Source: Phaeodactylum tricornutum CCAP 1055/1
Lineage: Eukaryota; Bacillariophyta; Bacillariophyceae; Surirellales; Neidiaceae
Direction of reading: 5' to 3'
DNA: 64,000 nt
NCBI RefSeq assembly: GCF_000150955.2
Contig: NC_011683.1
Coordinates: 434,001 to 498,000 of the forward strand
Part shown: positions 53,701-64,000 of the stretch, one piece after another
How the letters are laid out: every line of letters starts with the position of its first letter
How positions within the stretch are numbered: position 1 is the first letter of the stretch
Translations under genes and position numbers: made by a program
The notes under the pieces: generated by a model
The model's input: only the letters and a program-made list of their open reading frames with translations
What the model was told of the DNA's origin: nothing
The model's database searches: none

Positions 53701-56545
53701 CTTGCGAGGGCAATAGCTCTTGACAGCTCAGAGAGGGGGGACAGTGTTGAGGACCAGCTGGATTTTGTGTTCAGATGGATCGCTTTTGTGCTTTGCAGTA
53801 AGGAAGCAACAGTCGGTCTGCAAACATTACTATCGTTGGTATGCGACATAATCAGCTTTCTTGTTGATCGTAAACATGAGTTGTCGGATTCCGAGTCTCT
53901 TCTTCTGTTCCCGTTTTTGATAGAGAAGGCCAGTATTGCTAAAGGTCGGTTCAGAGATGCGTTTTTAGAGATAGTTGCCATGTTGCGGTCTGAAGCTATT
54001 ATGCCTTCGAAACGCCTCGGATCGGTTATTTGCGTCGCTATTATCGAGAGATCAGTTCATGCAAAGGCAAGATTGCTCGCATACCAAATTGGCTCAGTGT
54101 GCGTTGACCAGGTAGGACTTGCAGGAGTGGGTAAAAAGGGGGTCCTTGCCACAGCAAAAGCGCTGTCAGAAGAGACTATGGCAGAAAACAGGAATGCAGC
54201 ACTTGACCTAATGAATGCTATTTTATCGAGGATGAATGGTGATACAAACCGATTGGTTCGTATTTGTGGGCCAAATCTCAGTGACAAAGCAAGACAACAT
54301 ATTGAAGAACGCTGGCTAAAACGAGAGACTTCTCAGGGCCCCTCTAACACACCTGATCGGCGTACTCGATTGCCGTTACCAAGTTCATCCTCACACCATA
54401 CCTCCAAAAATCAGAGTAATGTTGGGTTTTACGATGAGCTCCCCGCCCTGTCTCTTCGCAACACATCGTACCAGGATTCTTTTAAAACGAATTTACGTAG
54501 CGTCGATGCTGATATCAGTACGGAAGATCCTTTCGCGTTCTCTTTGGCCTCTCGTAAATCGCCATTGCCTCTGGGAACGTCAACAGAAACGACAAGGGCT
54601 GTAGAAAAGCCAAAAACTAATGAAACGGATACCGATCGAGTCTTAAGAGCGGAAACAGATTCTGTCGGAGCTGCGGCGACTTTAAGAGCTCGCCTACTGA
54701 AGATTCGTGAGAAAGGTAGGCTGCCTGACGACGGCATCGCTCTTAACAGCTTAGAACAAGACATTATGAATGATGGCGACGCCTCTCTAGCGCTGGAATA
54801 TTCAAATGGCATGTTGGCTGTGAAGAATCTGTTCCAGCAAAATGTCCCGGTGCATGAAGATAACGAAAGCCTTTTTTTGTGTGTCGAATCTCTGAAAAAG
54901 TTTCATGCCGCACTCTCTAAGCAGCAAAATTCAATCGCCGGCCTTTCACCGCAGCAATTGGTAATGTTGCGGCAGTTCATCGCCAAGAATGTAAACGAAA
55001 CAATAGAACAACTCACGCGGTACGCACAAGTAATGTAGGAGTGGATTGGAACCATTGCGATTGCTCACCTACTTCTATTCCGCAGGTTGATTGGGTTTGC
55101 CTTTCGTTGCGGTGATCCTGGAATCAATTCTGGGTTATCCATTCCTCTTTTGTCAGTTTGTCTTGCGACTTTAATGGCGATCTTCAGAGATTCAGCTCTT
55201 TCTTTTAGCGTATCCCAGGACGACCTTACCTTGCTCGTCCGCGAGACCGGAAAAGCGCTGCTGGATTCAAGGCTTGCGGCAACGTCAGATTTAGATAGTG
55301 CCACAAGTTCTCAAATGGTCCGTGCGATCAACAAGGTGGGTACATTGTCCATGGACTGATTGCTTCGGTCTACGCGGGCTGCTAACGAATATTTGTATCT
55401 TCTCGAAGCTCGCGGTTCAAGCAGCTACAGGAGCAGCGAGACACACGGCTCTGCAATCACTCATGACTCTTCAGAAACAGTTATCATCGGAAGGCGATAA
55501 CGCGTTCACTGGTCGTTTGTCACGGGTAGTCTCAAAGCTTTTCGGCCGGGTTCTGAAAGCTGAAGTTGCGGAAAGGGCTCCCTTTTCAAGGGACAGGCTT
55601 GATATGGAATCACTTATTTGCACCATAGACGACCTACTCGTCGGTAATAACGAGTTAGAAGGGGAAAATTCTTCGGATCAAGCGCCCAAAGCTTGTACGG
55701 AGATGATCGAGGCGCTGGTAGTCGCTATCCTTGAATCGAATGGTGGATCGTCCTTGTTACAAGAGCTCATGATAGAACTTGACATATATGATGAGTCCTC
55801 TGCTTTAGGTACCTTAATTGCGAAGTATGATGTCGGCCGCTCACCGGACGTGCTCACACACATCAACAATCAGGTGGTTACAAGGTCTATCGACTTTCCA
55901 ATGGATGGGCCAGTTGAGGAAACGGAATCGAACGATGTAACGGCTTTGGTATCTGCGTTAGGAAGTGCTGCACATGGTCCTGAACGTGATGTAGCTTTAG
56001 ACGCGCTGCGTCAGTACAAGGCCTCGCAGGGAGATGGTGATCTGAAAGCTCACCTTGAACAGGTTTCTCCCGCATTTCGAGCTTACATCGAAGAGCAATT
56101 AGAAGGCCACGATTCTAGCCCTCAAAAGCACACATCGGCTCTGGGAGCAGGGTCGATGTCAGAAAGACTTCGAAATCTTCGTAGTCGATTGCAAGCAACG
56201 GAACTGGCGGTTCAAACTGTTTTTGACGAAGCAGGCTCTGAGACCGACGCCTCCATTTTGTTACCTGTGGCTTCCCCAATCGCTTCCCCCAGGTCTTCTA
56301 GACTCGCCAAACCTTCGCCATCCAAACTTGCGAAACCCTCGGCGCCACAGGTAGACGGAGGCATGTCATCGGCCCAAACCCTACGAGAGCGCCTGGCCGC
56401 AACGCAAATTAGTCGTCGGAGAGGACCCGCCGACGACCTGAAGGGAGCAAACTCTGGGGAGGATGCATCGGCGATGGCGACATCTCGAGCAGCCGCGCTT
56501 AGAGCACGCTTAGAAGCAGTCAAAAATAAGCAGCAGAGCAAGTAG
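47735..56545 (+). CDS. TOG/HEAT-repeat microtubule protein (XMAP215/MOR1-like)
   Basis: Seven exons: 47735-48855, 48960-51550, 51621-52120, 52189-52503, 52570-55019, 55086-55335, 55409-56545. Introns are 104, 70, 68, 66, 66 and 73 bp, all GT-AG and in phase, giving 2,787 aa. Residues 1-~600 are disordered, with repeated acidic units (GERGGKAEDxELLAxLRxIS) alternating with PPWKR-type basic units. TOG arrays begin near residue 627 (LPSSIRDKNWKVRCQAY) and recur near 913 (YSSRLGHVKWSEKVAALE) and 1509 (AAWKKRKEAMDEI), with a further array in the 53.5-54.3 kb part. The C-terminus has several LRxRL motifs (LRARLLKI, LRERLAAT, LRARLEAV). XMAP215-family proteins bind tubulin and speed microtubule growth at spindle poles and plus ends. 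The N-terminal repeat region is not a known part of the family. Confidence 0.85.
48352..49566 (+). repeat. Coding repeat units GERGG-AED-ELL in TOG protein
   Basis: Four full units start near 48352, 48730, 49126 and 49465, and a partial one lies at the N-terminus (47735-47810, LLAELRAISARS). Each reads about GERGGxAEDxELLxxLRxxS, then KSSGADRF. Units are separated by 90-130 residues of disordered sequence carrying PPWKR-like motifs. The second intron-flanking unit is intact across the splice. This looks like a tandem short binding motif. Confidence 0.7.
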
Positions 56546-57326
56546 TTGTGGTAAGCGTGGCTACATCTTCATGCAACTTACAACTTTTCTCTGTTGCATA
56601 CGTGCGTGTCGAAGACCTGGTCATGGTTTATTTAAAATATCCACCGTCGCTAGAACGTGAAGTTTTCAACGATCAAGGCAGCCGCGGCTTCATCATTTTC
56701 CTCTATCACACCTTTTTTACAAGTCTATCTATTGCCAATTAACCCACAAATTCTTCATGAGAGGCACAGTGAAGTGCGGTTTTTGAGCGGACAGTGAAAC
56801 CCTTTCCAACCGTCAAGGAAATTCTGTACATAAAAAATAGCTTCGTTGCGATATTCCTACCACGTGTTTGGGACTACGATCTCTTGCCGTAACTATAGCT
56901 GCTCTATCCAATGTACCCCGTGACGTCCAACAATTCACAGACAGAAATCCCACGTCAAGTGGTCTTCATATGTACGGTAGACTAACAGTAAAATATACGA
57001 TATAGTATACTTTGTGCTTTGCTCACGTCGGGTTCGAAAACTCGCTCGAGCTAGAAATTTTAAATCGGTTAACGCGGCAGTTTAATAACTAACAGTAATG
57101 TAACATCCACGGTCGACGAATGATGAAACGTGCGTTACGGGTAGAATTTGCGACTTGAACAAAAAACATCTCCGGGTGCTGAATCTTTCGACGGTGAACT
57201 CCATACACCTCACATTGACTGCGAATCCGATCTCAGAACCGGCCCAAGCGGCGATATGAATGGAACATATATTACATTAACAAATGTTCGCGACAGCGCA
57301 AGTCAACGCAGCCGTCCGCAATTAAA
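56546..57326. other. Intergenic region
   Basis: 781 bp between the TOG gene and SF3A2. It is A+T-rich near 56980-57100. A frame at 57148-57330 overlaps the SF3A2 start but begins with TTG and is rejected. Confidence 0.4.
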
Positions 57327-58340
57327 ATGACGAGGCGTCCTGACGCTAGTCACGGTTCTTACGTTTTCGTTCAAGCTCTAGACGGAGGTACTTTTCTCGT
57401 TCCATGCCCCCTGAATTCTACTTTCGACGACCTTTTGTACAGTGTCTTGACGTTAGCTTACACGGGAAACAAAAGGGGGTTTGGTCGAGCTGGACTTCTA
57501 ACATCAGCGAAAAGACGTCGTTTTTCGCAGAGCGCGTATTTTGTGCACCAAGGGAAAGTGCTACATCGTGATGATTTCCCCCACTGGTTTCGGCACCAAG
57601 CCATGACTTCGGTGGCTGAGCCCCAGTATCTGCACCTTAGACTTCGCATTTTGGGCGGAACTGACCGGCAAAATCGTGTGGGCTCTAAATTTGGCGGTGG
57701 AGGTGTAAGTTCTGCGCAGCAAGGCGAACGCGAACGTAAAGAGCGTCTGAAGCAATTAGCGTTGGAGTCAATTGATCTTGCGAAAGACCCATACCTTGTG
57801 CGCAATCACCTCGGGTCGTATGAATGCAAACTTTGTTTGACTTTGCATCGGGATGAAGCAAATTACTTGGCTCATACGCAAGGAAAAAAGCACCAACAGG
57901 GTCTCGCTCGTCGGGCTCATTTAGAAAAGCTCAAACTAGAGCAGGAAGGTTTTTCTGGGCTTCCGACTGTTGACGTGACACAGGCAGCTCCAATCCAAAA
58001 AGTTCGTATTGGGCGGCCGGCATATCAGGTTTATAAGAGCCGAGACTCGGAAACGAATCAGCGTTGCTTGTCTTTTGAACTTCAGTATCCTGAGATTGAA
58101 GAAGGTTTGCAGCCTCGTCACCGCTTCATGAGTGCTTATGAACAGCGCGTCGAATCGCCCCCAGACCGACGTTATCAATATCTTCTCTTTGCGGCCGAAC
58201 CATATGAAACGGTCGCCTTCAAGGTTCCCAATGAATCAATAGACAAAGGCGAAGACCGTTTCGTGACGCATTGGGACGTAGAAACGAAGAAGTTCATCGT
58301 CACAATGTATTTTGTGGAAGATCGTCAAAAGGCACCGTAG
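57327..58340 (+). CDS. SF3A2: SF3A2 (SF3a66/Prp11) with N-terminal ubiquitin-like domain
   Basis: One exon, 337 aa. From residue 112 the protein matches SF3A2: a Gly-rich start (TDRQNRVGSKFGGGG), RKERLKQLALESIDLAKDPY, and the matrin-type zinc finger YECKLCLTLHRDEANYLAHT..KKH (Cys167, Cys170). Next come RIGRPAYQVYKSRDSE, LQYPEIEEGLQPRHRFMSAY and LLFAAEPYETVAFKVP. SF3A2 is a core part of the U2 snRNP that contacts the branch-site region. Residues ~9-111 are an extra beta-grasp ubiquitin-like domain (YVFVQALDGGTFLVPCPLN; YFVHQGKVLHRDD; YLHLRLRILGG). It ends in Gly110-Gly111 exactly where human SF3A2 starts. A ubiquitin-type protease could cut there. The upstream gene ends 781 bp away, so this is not a missed intergenic fusion. 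Confidence 0.85.
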   Translation: MTRRPDASHGSYVFVQALDGGTFLVPCPLNSTFDDLLYSVLTLAYTGNKRGFGRAGLLTSAKRRRFSQSAYFVHQGKVLHRDDFPHWFRHQAMTSVAEPQYLHLRLRILGGTDRQNRVGSKFGGGGVSSAQQGERERKERLKQLALESIDLAKDPYLVRNHLGSYECKLCLTLHRDEANYLAHTQGKKHQQGLARRAHLEKLKLEQEGFSGLPTVDVTQAAPIQKVRIGRPAYQVYKSRDSETNQRCLSFELQYPEIEEGLQPRHRFMSAYEQRVESPPDRRYQYLLFAAEPYETVAFKVPNESIDKGEDRFVTHWDVETKKFIVTMYFVEDRQKAP

Positions 58341-58988
58341 GCTTCAATTATTACAATGGGTTGATGGATAAAGCTATTTCTGCTGTAGTTCGCGGGTCAG
58401 GCTAAACTGAGATTTGGCTCCCATTAATGCGTTCGTAGCTTTTGCACAGTATCCTGTGCATATTTTAGGGATGAGCGCCACGCGCAGCTATAACAAAATC
58501 GTCTTTTCCCTGAATTGTTCGTAACATATATTCTCTCTTTACATTAAGTAAAACGAGCAAGAGCTCTCTTTTGTTGACCGGATTGCTTTGCAGTTCATTT
58601 CACAAAATCAAAATTGATTGTTAGCGAGATAGACAGTGTGAGAAGATTGGCGAATTTGTGACTTACATAAAATGTCCTTTGGATAATTGTTTCGTATCCT
58701 TTGTATGTCTGCATCGATACATATAAATCTCGGGCGCGTGTTCGTCACGAGCCCGTTGTTCGATATGCGATAGGCTTACCGTATACTGGTGGTATGCCGC
58801 AATATTCCATGTCATTGTCAGCAGATTCATTTGAGCAGAGACGACCCTCTACTACCTAGAGAACCGTTGCGGTACATAGAAGCTCGTTTTGATTTGAAGT
58901 TGCTGAGGTTTGACTACGAACACAATCAGCAGCAAGCGACTTCCGATTAAACTCTATTTACTTATATCGTACGAGAAGCCTTCCAAAT
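58341..58988. other. Intergenic region
   Basis: 648 bp, A+T-rich, between SF3A2 and the small membrane protein. Nothing recognised. Confidence 0.4.
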
Positions 58989-59516
58989 ATGGCCGTCAAT
59001 TTTCTCACTATGGCGCTCATGCCTCTCTCCCAAGCTGCTTCCTGGATGTTGATCCTCAAACAACGACCATCACTTTTTGCTGCTGTGTGGAAAGTTGCAT
59101 TATTTTATTGTATTTGGGCGCTGTACAACAAGTACTTTGCTGGAAACGATTCCGAACTTGGTCAATATAGTATGGGTATATTGGCAATCGCGGCGTTTTT
59201 GCAACACCGCGAGTTTTCGATATGTGGCAACGTTGTCGTGTTGCTGAATTACTGCGTCGCCTTTTACATTGCCTTTTCCCGGTCCATTCATGAACTTGCC
59301 ATTGATGCAAAAGGATCCGACAATCTTAGCGCAATTACCTGGGCTTACATCTTTCGAGTCTATGTACTGTCGAATCTAGCAATGTGGAGCATGGTCCTTT
59401 TGAAGTTCATCAAGTTACCTTCCCAAAGCGTCTCTTCTTCTCGAGAGGCTTCTCAAAGCCTTCTCAAGACGCCTGTCAAGGCAGGGTACCAACCTGTGGA
59501 AAACGTACAAGCATGA
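58989..59516 (+). CDS. Small multispan membrane protein, unknown
   Basis: One exon, 175 aa, ATG at 58989. Three to four hydrophobic helices: around residues 8-25 and 30-47 (LFAAVWKVALFYCIWALY), 62-95 (GILAIAAFLQ; NVVVLLNYCVAFYIAF) and 118-142 (WAYIFRVYVLSNLAMWSMVL). The C-terminal ~30 residues are Ser-rich and probably cytosolic (SVSSSREASQSLL). No enzyme motif. The hydrophobic periodicity and ordinary codon use support a real gene. I do not recognise the family. Confidence 0.6.
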   Translation: MAVNFLTMALMPLSQAASWMLILKQRPSLFAAVWKVALFYCIWALYNKYFAGNDSELGQYSMGILAIAAFLQHREFSICGNVVVLLNYCVAFYIAFSRSIHELAIDAKGSDNLSAITWAYIFRVYVLSNLAMWSMVLLKFIKLPSQSVSSSREASQSLLKTPVKAGYQPVENVQA

Positions 59517-59986
59517 AAACTCACAAGAGTGGCGTCTGCGAATCTACGAAAGCAAGCAGTTTAGTCAACTTTAACAGCAAATCTATTTACATTCAGGCAC
59601 AGACGTTTCGCAGCAGAAGTTCCACGTCTGGAAGCGGTTTCATTCTGCGATACCGTACATCTTTCTGGTGAGACCAACTTTGAGTAGTAGGTGTTTTTGA
59701 TTGGATTAATGTAAAGCCAACCAAGCTAGAGTCTGGGTCCGGCAACATAAAGTGGTTTCACCAATTGTATTGATTTCCAAAGCAAAAGAGTCCCAAGTAG
59801 CAGTGCAGTGCGATATCTCTTTATTGGGGTAGCCACAAGTAGACAAGGCCAAGAAGAATGCCCAAGATACTGGCTAAAGAGAAAAAGGATTTCTGTTGGT
59901 GCTTTCCCTACCACAGGCTGACAGGGATGTGATCATTATTTTGCAAGGAAGGAGTGTTAAGTGCGTCGGCAATTTCAAACTAAACA
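59517..59986. other. Intergenic region
   Basis: 470 bp between the small membrane protein and the Copia gag remnant. No supported gene. Confidence 0.4.
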
Positions 59987-60529
59987 TTATGACCTTGAGC
60001 TAGTCAAATTGTAGGCCATTGAAACAAAAGGCAAAGGAATTATGTTGAGGCTAACAGCGTCAAGAAGCTGCCGGCGGAGCGCATTGTTGACGGAGACATA
60101 CGTGCCGTAGATTTCCTTCGCGCGCTGGTGGAGAAGGTTGTTCTGCGTTATTTGCGGTAGGGTTTCGCCAGGAAGCGGATCAGCAGGGGGCGCGACGGGA
60201 ACAATGAACGGGACATCGGTGATCTCCAAATAGGCTTCGGGGGTGACAGTGAGGGCTAAATGGCCATGGGCTCCGCCTCCATTGAGCGAGAAGATGGAGG
60301 CGGCATTGGTGCTGAGCTGGCGTTGGGCTCGCTTGATCGTCGCGTAGGTCGGGGCAACGCTGAGGGTGGCGATGGGATCGAGGACTTTGTAAGGAAAGTC
60401 ACTGACTGTGAGCGTGAACGAAGTGGAGTTCGTCATAGCGGCGGAGGACAGGAAGGTAGGACGGAAGCGTAGGGTTAGGGGCAGCGGACGTATGGGTTGC
60501 TTCGTAGTTCTATTCACTATGATGAACAC
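59987..60529 (-). mobile_element. Copia (Ty1/copia, CoDi-like) gag fragment, fossil
   Basis: A ~180-residue minus-strand frame resembles the N-terminal gag of diatom Copia retrotransposons (TYATIKRAQRQLSTNAASIF; GGGAHGHLALTVTPEAYLEI). No protease, integrase or reverse transcriptase follows, and no LTRs were recognised, so this is an incomplete remnant. The well-kept reading suggests a fairly recent insertion or a short surviving piece. The next element begins about 260 bp to the right. Confidence 0.6.
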
Positions 60530-60784
60530 AAAACCACAATAGAGATCACAACGTTTAGGAAAACAATGAACTACGAAGATTATGAGTCTATACTGTACTC
60601 GTTAATATTCGTAGGGACTGAGGGTCTGTGAGCGTTGACTGACTGTGAGTGTGAGTCGGATGGTGACAAATGCAAGTCGGCTTTTGTAGTAGGCGATGGA
60701 GCTTCAGGTGTGTCTGTGTCGCACCGAAGTTGTATCAAAAATGGTTTGCCTTGTCCTCTAGCTAGTAGAGTAAATTTATTGGAT

Positions 60785-60793
60785 TTTCATTTA
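60785..60793 (+). repeat. Target-site duplication, left (TTTCATTTA)
   Basis: Nine bases identical to 61386-61394, immediately outside the left inverted terminus of the Mutator-like element. Confidence 0.65.
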
Positions 60794-61385
60794 GCGAAAA
60801 TACGCTTAAGGGGATGGGAGAAGGTGAAAAACTCCCTAAAGGGGACAGAACGTGTTCGCTCTAAGTAGCTTCATTTGGCGCCAGTATATTGTTAAATATT
60901 CAAACTATTTTAATAAAAGCCAACAATTTGTCACGGATGCATACAGCGATTGCCGTCCTGGTTGGAAACGTATTCCAGCAGTCGCTGCCACAACCAGTGC
61001 AGGCCTTTGGTCCTGCACTTGTCCCACAATGCCCTCGCAGGTACGACTTGATACAACGATGCGTCTCGTCCGACCTGGAAGACGTCGACGCGGAAAACGA
61101 GAGAGGCTGGGCAAAATCAAACTACTCCTTGTTGTAGTGCCATTGCTAGAATATACTGTACAAATTTGTTTCCTTGGTGGTGGCAAATAGGTTGCCCTGA
61201 GATCTCTCATTGGACGCGCTGCGATATATATTTTTTCGGCAACGGTGGGCATCCGTTACAAATTTTTGGTATTTAGTTTAAATATTTAACAATAGACTGA
61301 CGCCAAATGAAGCTACTTAAAGCGAACACGTTCTGTCCCCTTTTGAGTTTTTCACCTTTTCCCATCCCCGTAAGCGTGTTTTCTC
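60794..61385. mobile_element. Non-autonomous Mutator-like (MULE) DNA element
   Basis: The left arm (60794-60906) and the right arm (61275-61385) are inverted copies about 112 bp long, with roughly 90% identity (both contain GGGGACAGAACGTGTTCGCT, forward at 60841 and inverted at 61319-61338). The element is flanked by perfect 9-bp direct repeats TTTCATTTA at 60785-60793 and 61386-61394. Long inverted termini, ends beginning G.GAAAA, and a 9-bp target duplication are the marks of Mutator-like elements. The 368-bp core has no transposase, so the element depends on one elsewhere. The core is richer in G+C than the flanks and could be captured host DNA. Confidence 0.7.
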
Positions 61386-61394
61386 TTTCATTTA
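61386..61394 (+). repeat. Target-site duplication, right (TTTCATTTA)
   Basis: Nine bases identical to 60785-60793, immediately outside the right inverted terminus. Confidence 0.65.
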
Positions 61395-61764
61395 CGTTCG
61401 ACAAAATATCGGCACCGACAGAAGTGACTGTGACCGTGACACAAAAACCCATCAAGTTCCCTCTACGCTCTCTGTAGAGAGAGGATAATTAATAGTAAGA
61501 CCCTAGGAACACAGCCAAAAACGACCCATGAAACGCCAATTCTAGGAAAGAAAACGATATCAAGATAGGAGGAAGTCACTTTACTGCCAAGCACATATTG
61601 TCTTATGTTTACTCTGTAGCTGAGCTGAGTGTTGTAAACCGCCACATCAATGTACTGACTGCACCACAAAGTTGTCTTCCTGCGGTATAAAGTGAAAAAC
61701 TTATGTGTCTCCCTCTCGGTCGCTCAAAACAAATCGTCCAGAGAGGGGCTTTACCTTGCTATCA
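61395..61764. other. Intergenic region before coiled-coil gene
   Basis: 370 bp between the Mutator-like element and the ATG at 61765, including the probable promoter. It contains a short hairpin-like CTCTCTGTAGAGAGAG near 61470-61485. Confidence 0.4.
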
Positions 61765-64000
61765 TGAGCCAGTCCACTGTGAGTGTGAACTCCGCGGGGA
61801 GATGGCTATCCGAAACGCTGGAAGTTATTTCGGGTCGGTCGGTGGCGCCCGTCAAGCCTCAAGAGGACTTGGCCTCCCCTCGCTATCCTTCCCTACCTGT
61901 AACTAGTACTGGCGGAGTTGAACGACTGCCTTCGCAGGATAGCTTGGACCGGTCGATGCGCAACGAGACTGGTTCCGGTTCACAAAAGTCAAAAGCGCAA
62001 ATAATTCACGATCTGAAAGCATCCAATGCTCGCTTGACAGCGCAGTCAGCCAAAATGGAAGTGGATTTTATGAATCAACTCGGTAGCATCACGGCAGATC
62101 TAGAAATCCAGCGAGAGGCTCTGCAGGATGAGCTGGCACGGAAAGAAACGCAAATGAAAGCGCTGGAATCTCGGTGCAAGTCCTCGGAATCAAGAATTGG
62201 GGACAAGGATTCTCTGTTGGCTCGCATGAAGGAAGATTCGGCCTTTCAGCGACACACAATTTCCGATTTACGGGCACAATTACAGGCGAAAGAGTCGTGC
62301 TACCGCGAAATGGATGCATGGAAAGAGGAAAAACAGCAGTTGATTTATCAACTGGAAAGCTTACGACAGGAACATACGATCTGTACGGATACCGACTCTC
62401 AGAGTATAGATTCGCGCGACAGCGTCGATGTGCGAAGGCAAGAACTTTTGGACGCAGACCAGTCGTTCGACACTGTTAAGGAAAAGGTTTCCGTATTCAA
62501 AGAACTTCTCTTGAAGGATGCCCTATACCACAGCGAGTCCTCCTTGGCCAGCGCTCAAGCGGAATTGACGAAATTGAAGGCAGTGCACGAACAAAAAACG
62601 AATTTTATCCGCCAAGAATACAACGCTGTGACGGATCGTTGGCAGACAATGGGAGCCTCACTACGTAGTCAAATTGGTAGTTTGCAAGATGGACAATCAG
62701 TTGAAGAAGACTTGCGTAAAGAACTCGAAGCGGCACGTGGAGCCAGAGAGCATGCACGCGAAACTTTCGAGGCGGTGGTCGCTAACAAAGAGGTCGAAGT
62801 GCGAGATCTCAGAGAAAAACTCCAGGATCGCGATACCGCTATCTCGACTCTCGCTAAGGCATCGGTAGCAGCAGAGCATGAGCTAATATTATCAAACAGT
62901 AATGTTCAAGCTCTGAGCGTCCAAATTACTGGAATGGCTGAAGAAAAAGGTATCGACGTGACTCTGGCGAAAGGAGTGATTTCAGAACACGTTGACGACA
63001 TGAAGGCCTCCATTGCAGAATACAAGGAAACAGAAGTTCGTCTTTCGAAAGAAATCTTCCGCCTGAAGAGACAGCTGACTCATTGCAAGCTCAGAAACAA
63101 TGATGTAAGTAAGTTGCTGAATTTTGACTCTATAGTAAACGACACAGGGAGGGCATTTGCTACTATCAACTCCGATAGTGAAAAGGCTGCGACCCAGACA
63201 AAACATCTCCAGGAAGGTGAATATACCATAGCGAATAATGTCATGCAGACTGTGTCACGTGAACGGACAGTTGGCGAGCTGAAGCACCGTCCTGATAAAA
63301 TGACAAATGAACTCAATACGCTTGGTTTAACAAGCGGCAACAACAGTGAATTGCCCCCGGGGGTGGACGTTGAAAAGTTACTTCAGGAAACCGAAATGTT
63401 TGCTGGCCAGGTGATTGAACAAGATGAGCAGATTGACTCGTTGCGCAAATCTTTGCTTCAGAAGAACGAACTAGTTACACAATTGGAGAAAATAATTACT
63501 AGGCTTCGAAAAAAGGAAACGCCAAGCAATAGCGAAAGTGATCGAAATCGCGTTCTGGAGGCTGAAATCGACGAGTTACGTGAGTCAAACCGTGACAAAA
63601 TGGAGGAGCTACGTCTTCTTCGTCGAACAGCTCGTGAGTTTGCTCTATCGGCAGATTGTCTTGCTGAAGCCCAACAGGAGACTCGTGAATCTCAAAGACT
63701 CACAGAAGAGTACAGGAGGATGGTAGAAAAAATTTCTCTCGAAAAGACGGAATTGTACCGAAATTTCGATAAAGAACGATTGTGTGTGGACGAAGAGAAC
63801 TTCAAACTAGAGTACGCGGAGGCTGCGAAGAAGTTGCAAGATTTAGAGTCAGCTCTGAAGGATCGTAATCTGACAATAGAGGGTATAAATGCTGGAAACT
63901 TCAAGGTGGCTTCCCGAAGCTGCTCGCTCGACGAGACACAGAAAGCCGAGCTAATAGAACAGAACAGCATCTTGCAGCGAAGCTTTGAGAACCAATCTTT
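61765..64000 (+). CDS. Long coiled-coil protein, partial (runs off right edge)
   Basis: A frame opens at the ATG at 61765 and stays open for 745 codons to the window edge. After a ~75-residue Ser/Pro-rich start (MSQSTVSVNSAGRWLSETLE), almost everything is heptad-patterned coiled coil rich in Glu, Lys, Leu and Gln (KAQIIHDLKASNARLTAQSA; VEVRDLREKLQDRDTAISTL; TEVRLSKEIFRLKRQLTHCK). No motor, kinase or DNA-binding motif is visible so far. Golgin, centrosomal, kinetochore and tethering proteins all look like this; the C-terminus outside the window would decide. It is a real gene by length and composition, missing its end here. Confidence 0.75.

Noticed and set aside
57148-57330. 60-codon frame overlapping the SF3A2 start
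   Set aside because: TTG start, no motif, and it ends in the first codons of SF3A2; at most a leader sequence.

Overview
This is nuclear DNA of a eukaryote with short spliceosomal introns of about 50-150 bp. It is most likely a pennate diatom close to Phaeodactylum tricornutum. The evidence is: N-terminal signal peptides followed by a Phe at the predicted cleavage site (the ASAFAP-type plastid import signal of complex red plastids) on several genes; a heat-shock-factor gene of the kind expanded in diatoms; a Copia gag fragment; and many membrane proteins with low-complexity tails. The species name is an inference from sequence style; no search was run.

Layout. 0-12 kb: a partial membrane protein, a plastid-type HAD hydrolase, a GT47 exostosin-like enzyme, a three-exon Cys-rich membrane protein, an FAD monooxygenase with an ankyrin-like tail, and a Golgi-type glycosyltransferase. 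12-25 kb: a SANT/Myb-like regulator, a plastid DUF1995 protein, a five-exon membrane protein of unknown function, and a nardilysin-type M16 protease. 25-42 kb: a hybrid histidine kinase with an eroded ATPase, mitochondrial Tim9 in three small exons, a 2H cyclic phosphodiesterase, a DOMON-cytochrome b561, a plastid-type HAD-like protein, a RING-CUE membrane E3 ligase, and an HSF gene with an in-frame stop in its DNA-binding domain. 42-64 kb: a TruA pseudouridine synthase, a REX4-like exonuclease homologue lacking its first catalytic acids, a VOC protein, a seven-exon TOG-domain microtubule protein (about 2,787 aa), SF3A2 with an N-terminal ubiquitin-like domain, a small membrane protein, a Copia gag remnant, a Mutator-like non-autonomous element with 9-bp target duplications, and a coiled-coil gene that runs off the right edge.

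The genes do not form one pathway. They mix secretory-route glycosylation (two glycosyltransferases), ER quality control, splicing, microtubule dynamics, signalling and plastid functions, as expected for an ordinary diatom chromosome arm. Neighbours are arranged convergently or divergently, with short shared promoters or 3' regions.

The most unusual item is the ubiquitin-like domain fused to SF3A2. It ends in Gly-Gly exactly where conventional SF3A2 begins, which suggests a Ubl precursor that is cleaved to release the splicing factor. Also notable are three genes whose frame is interrupted by a single stop or one-base shift while the coding signal continues beyond it (glycosyltransferase, HSF, nardilysin).
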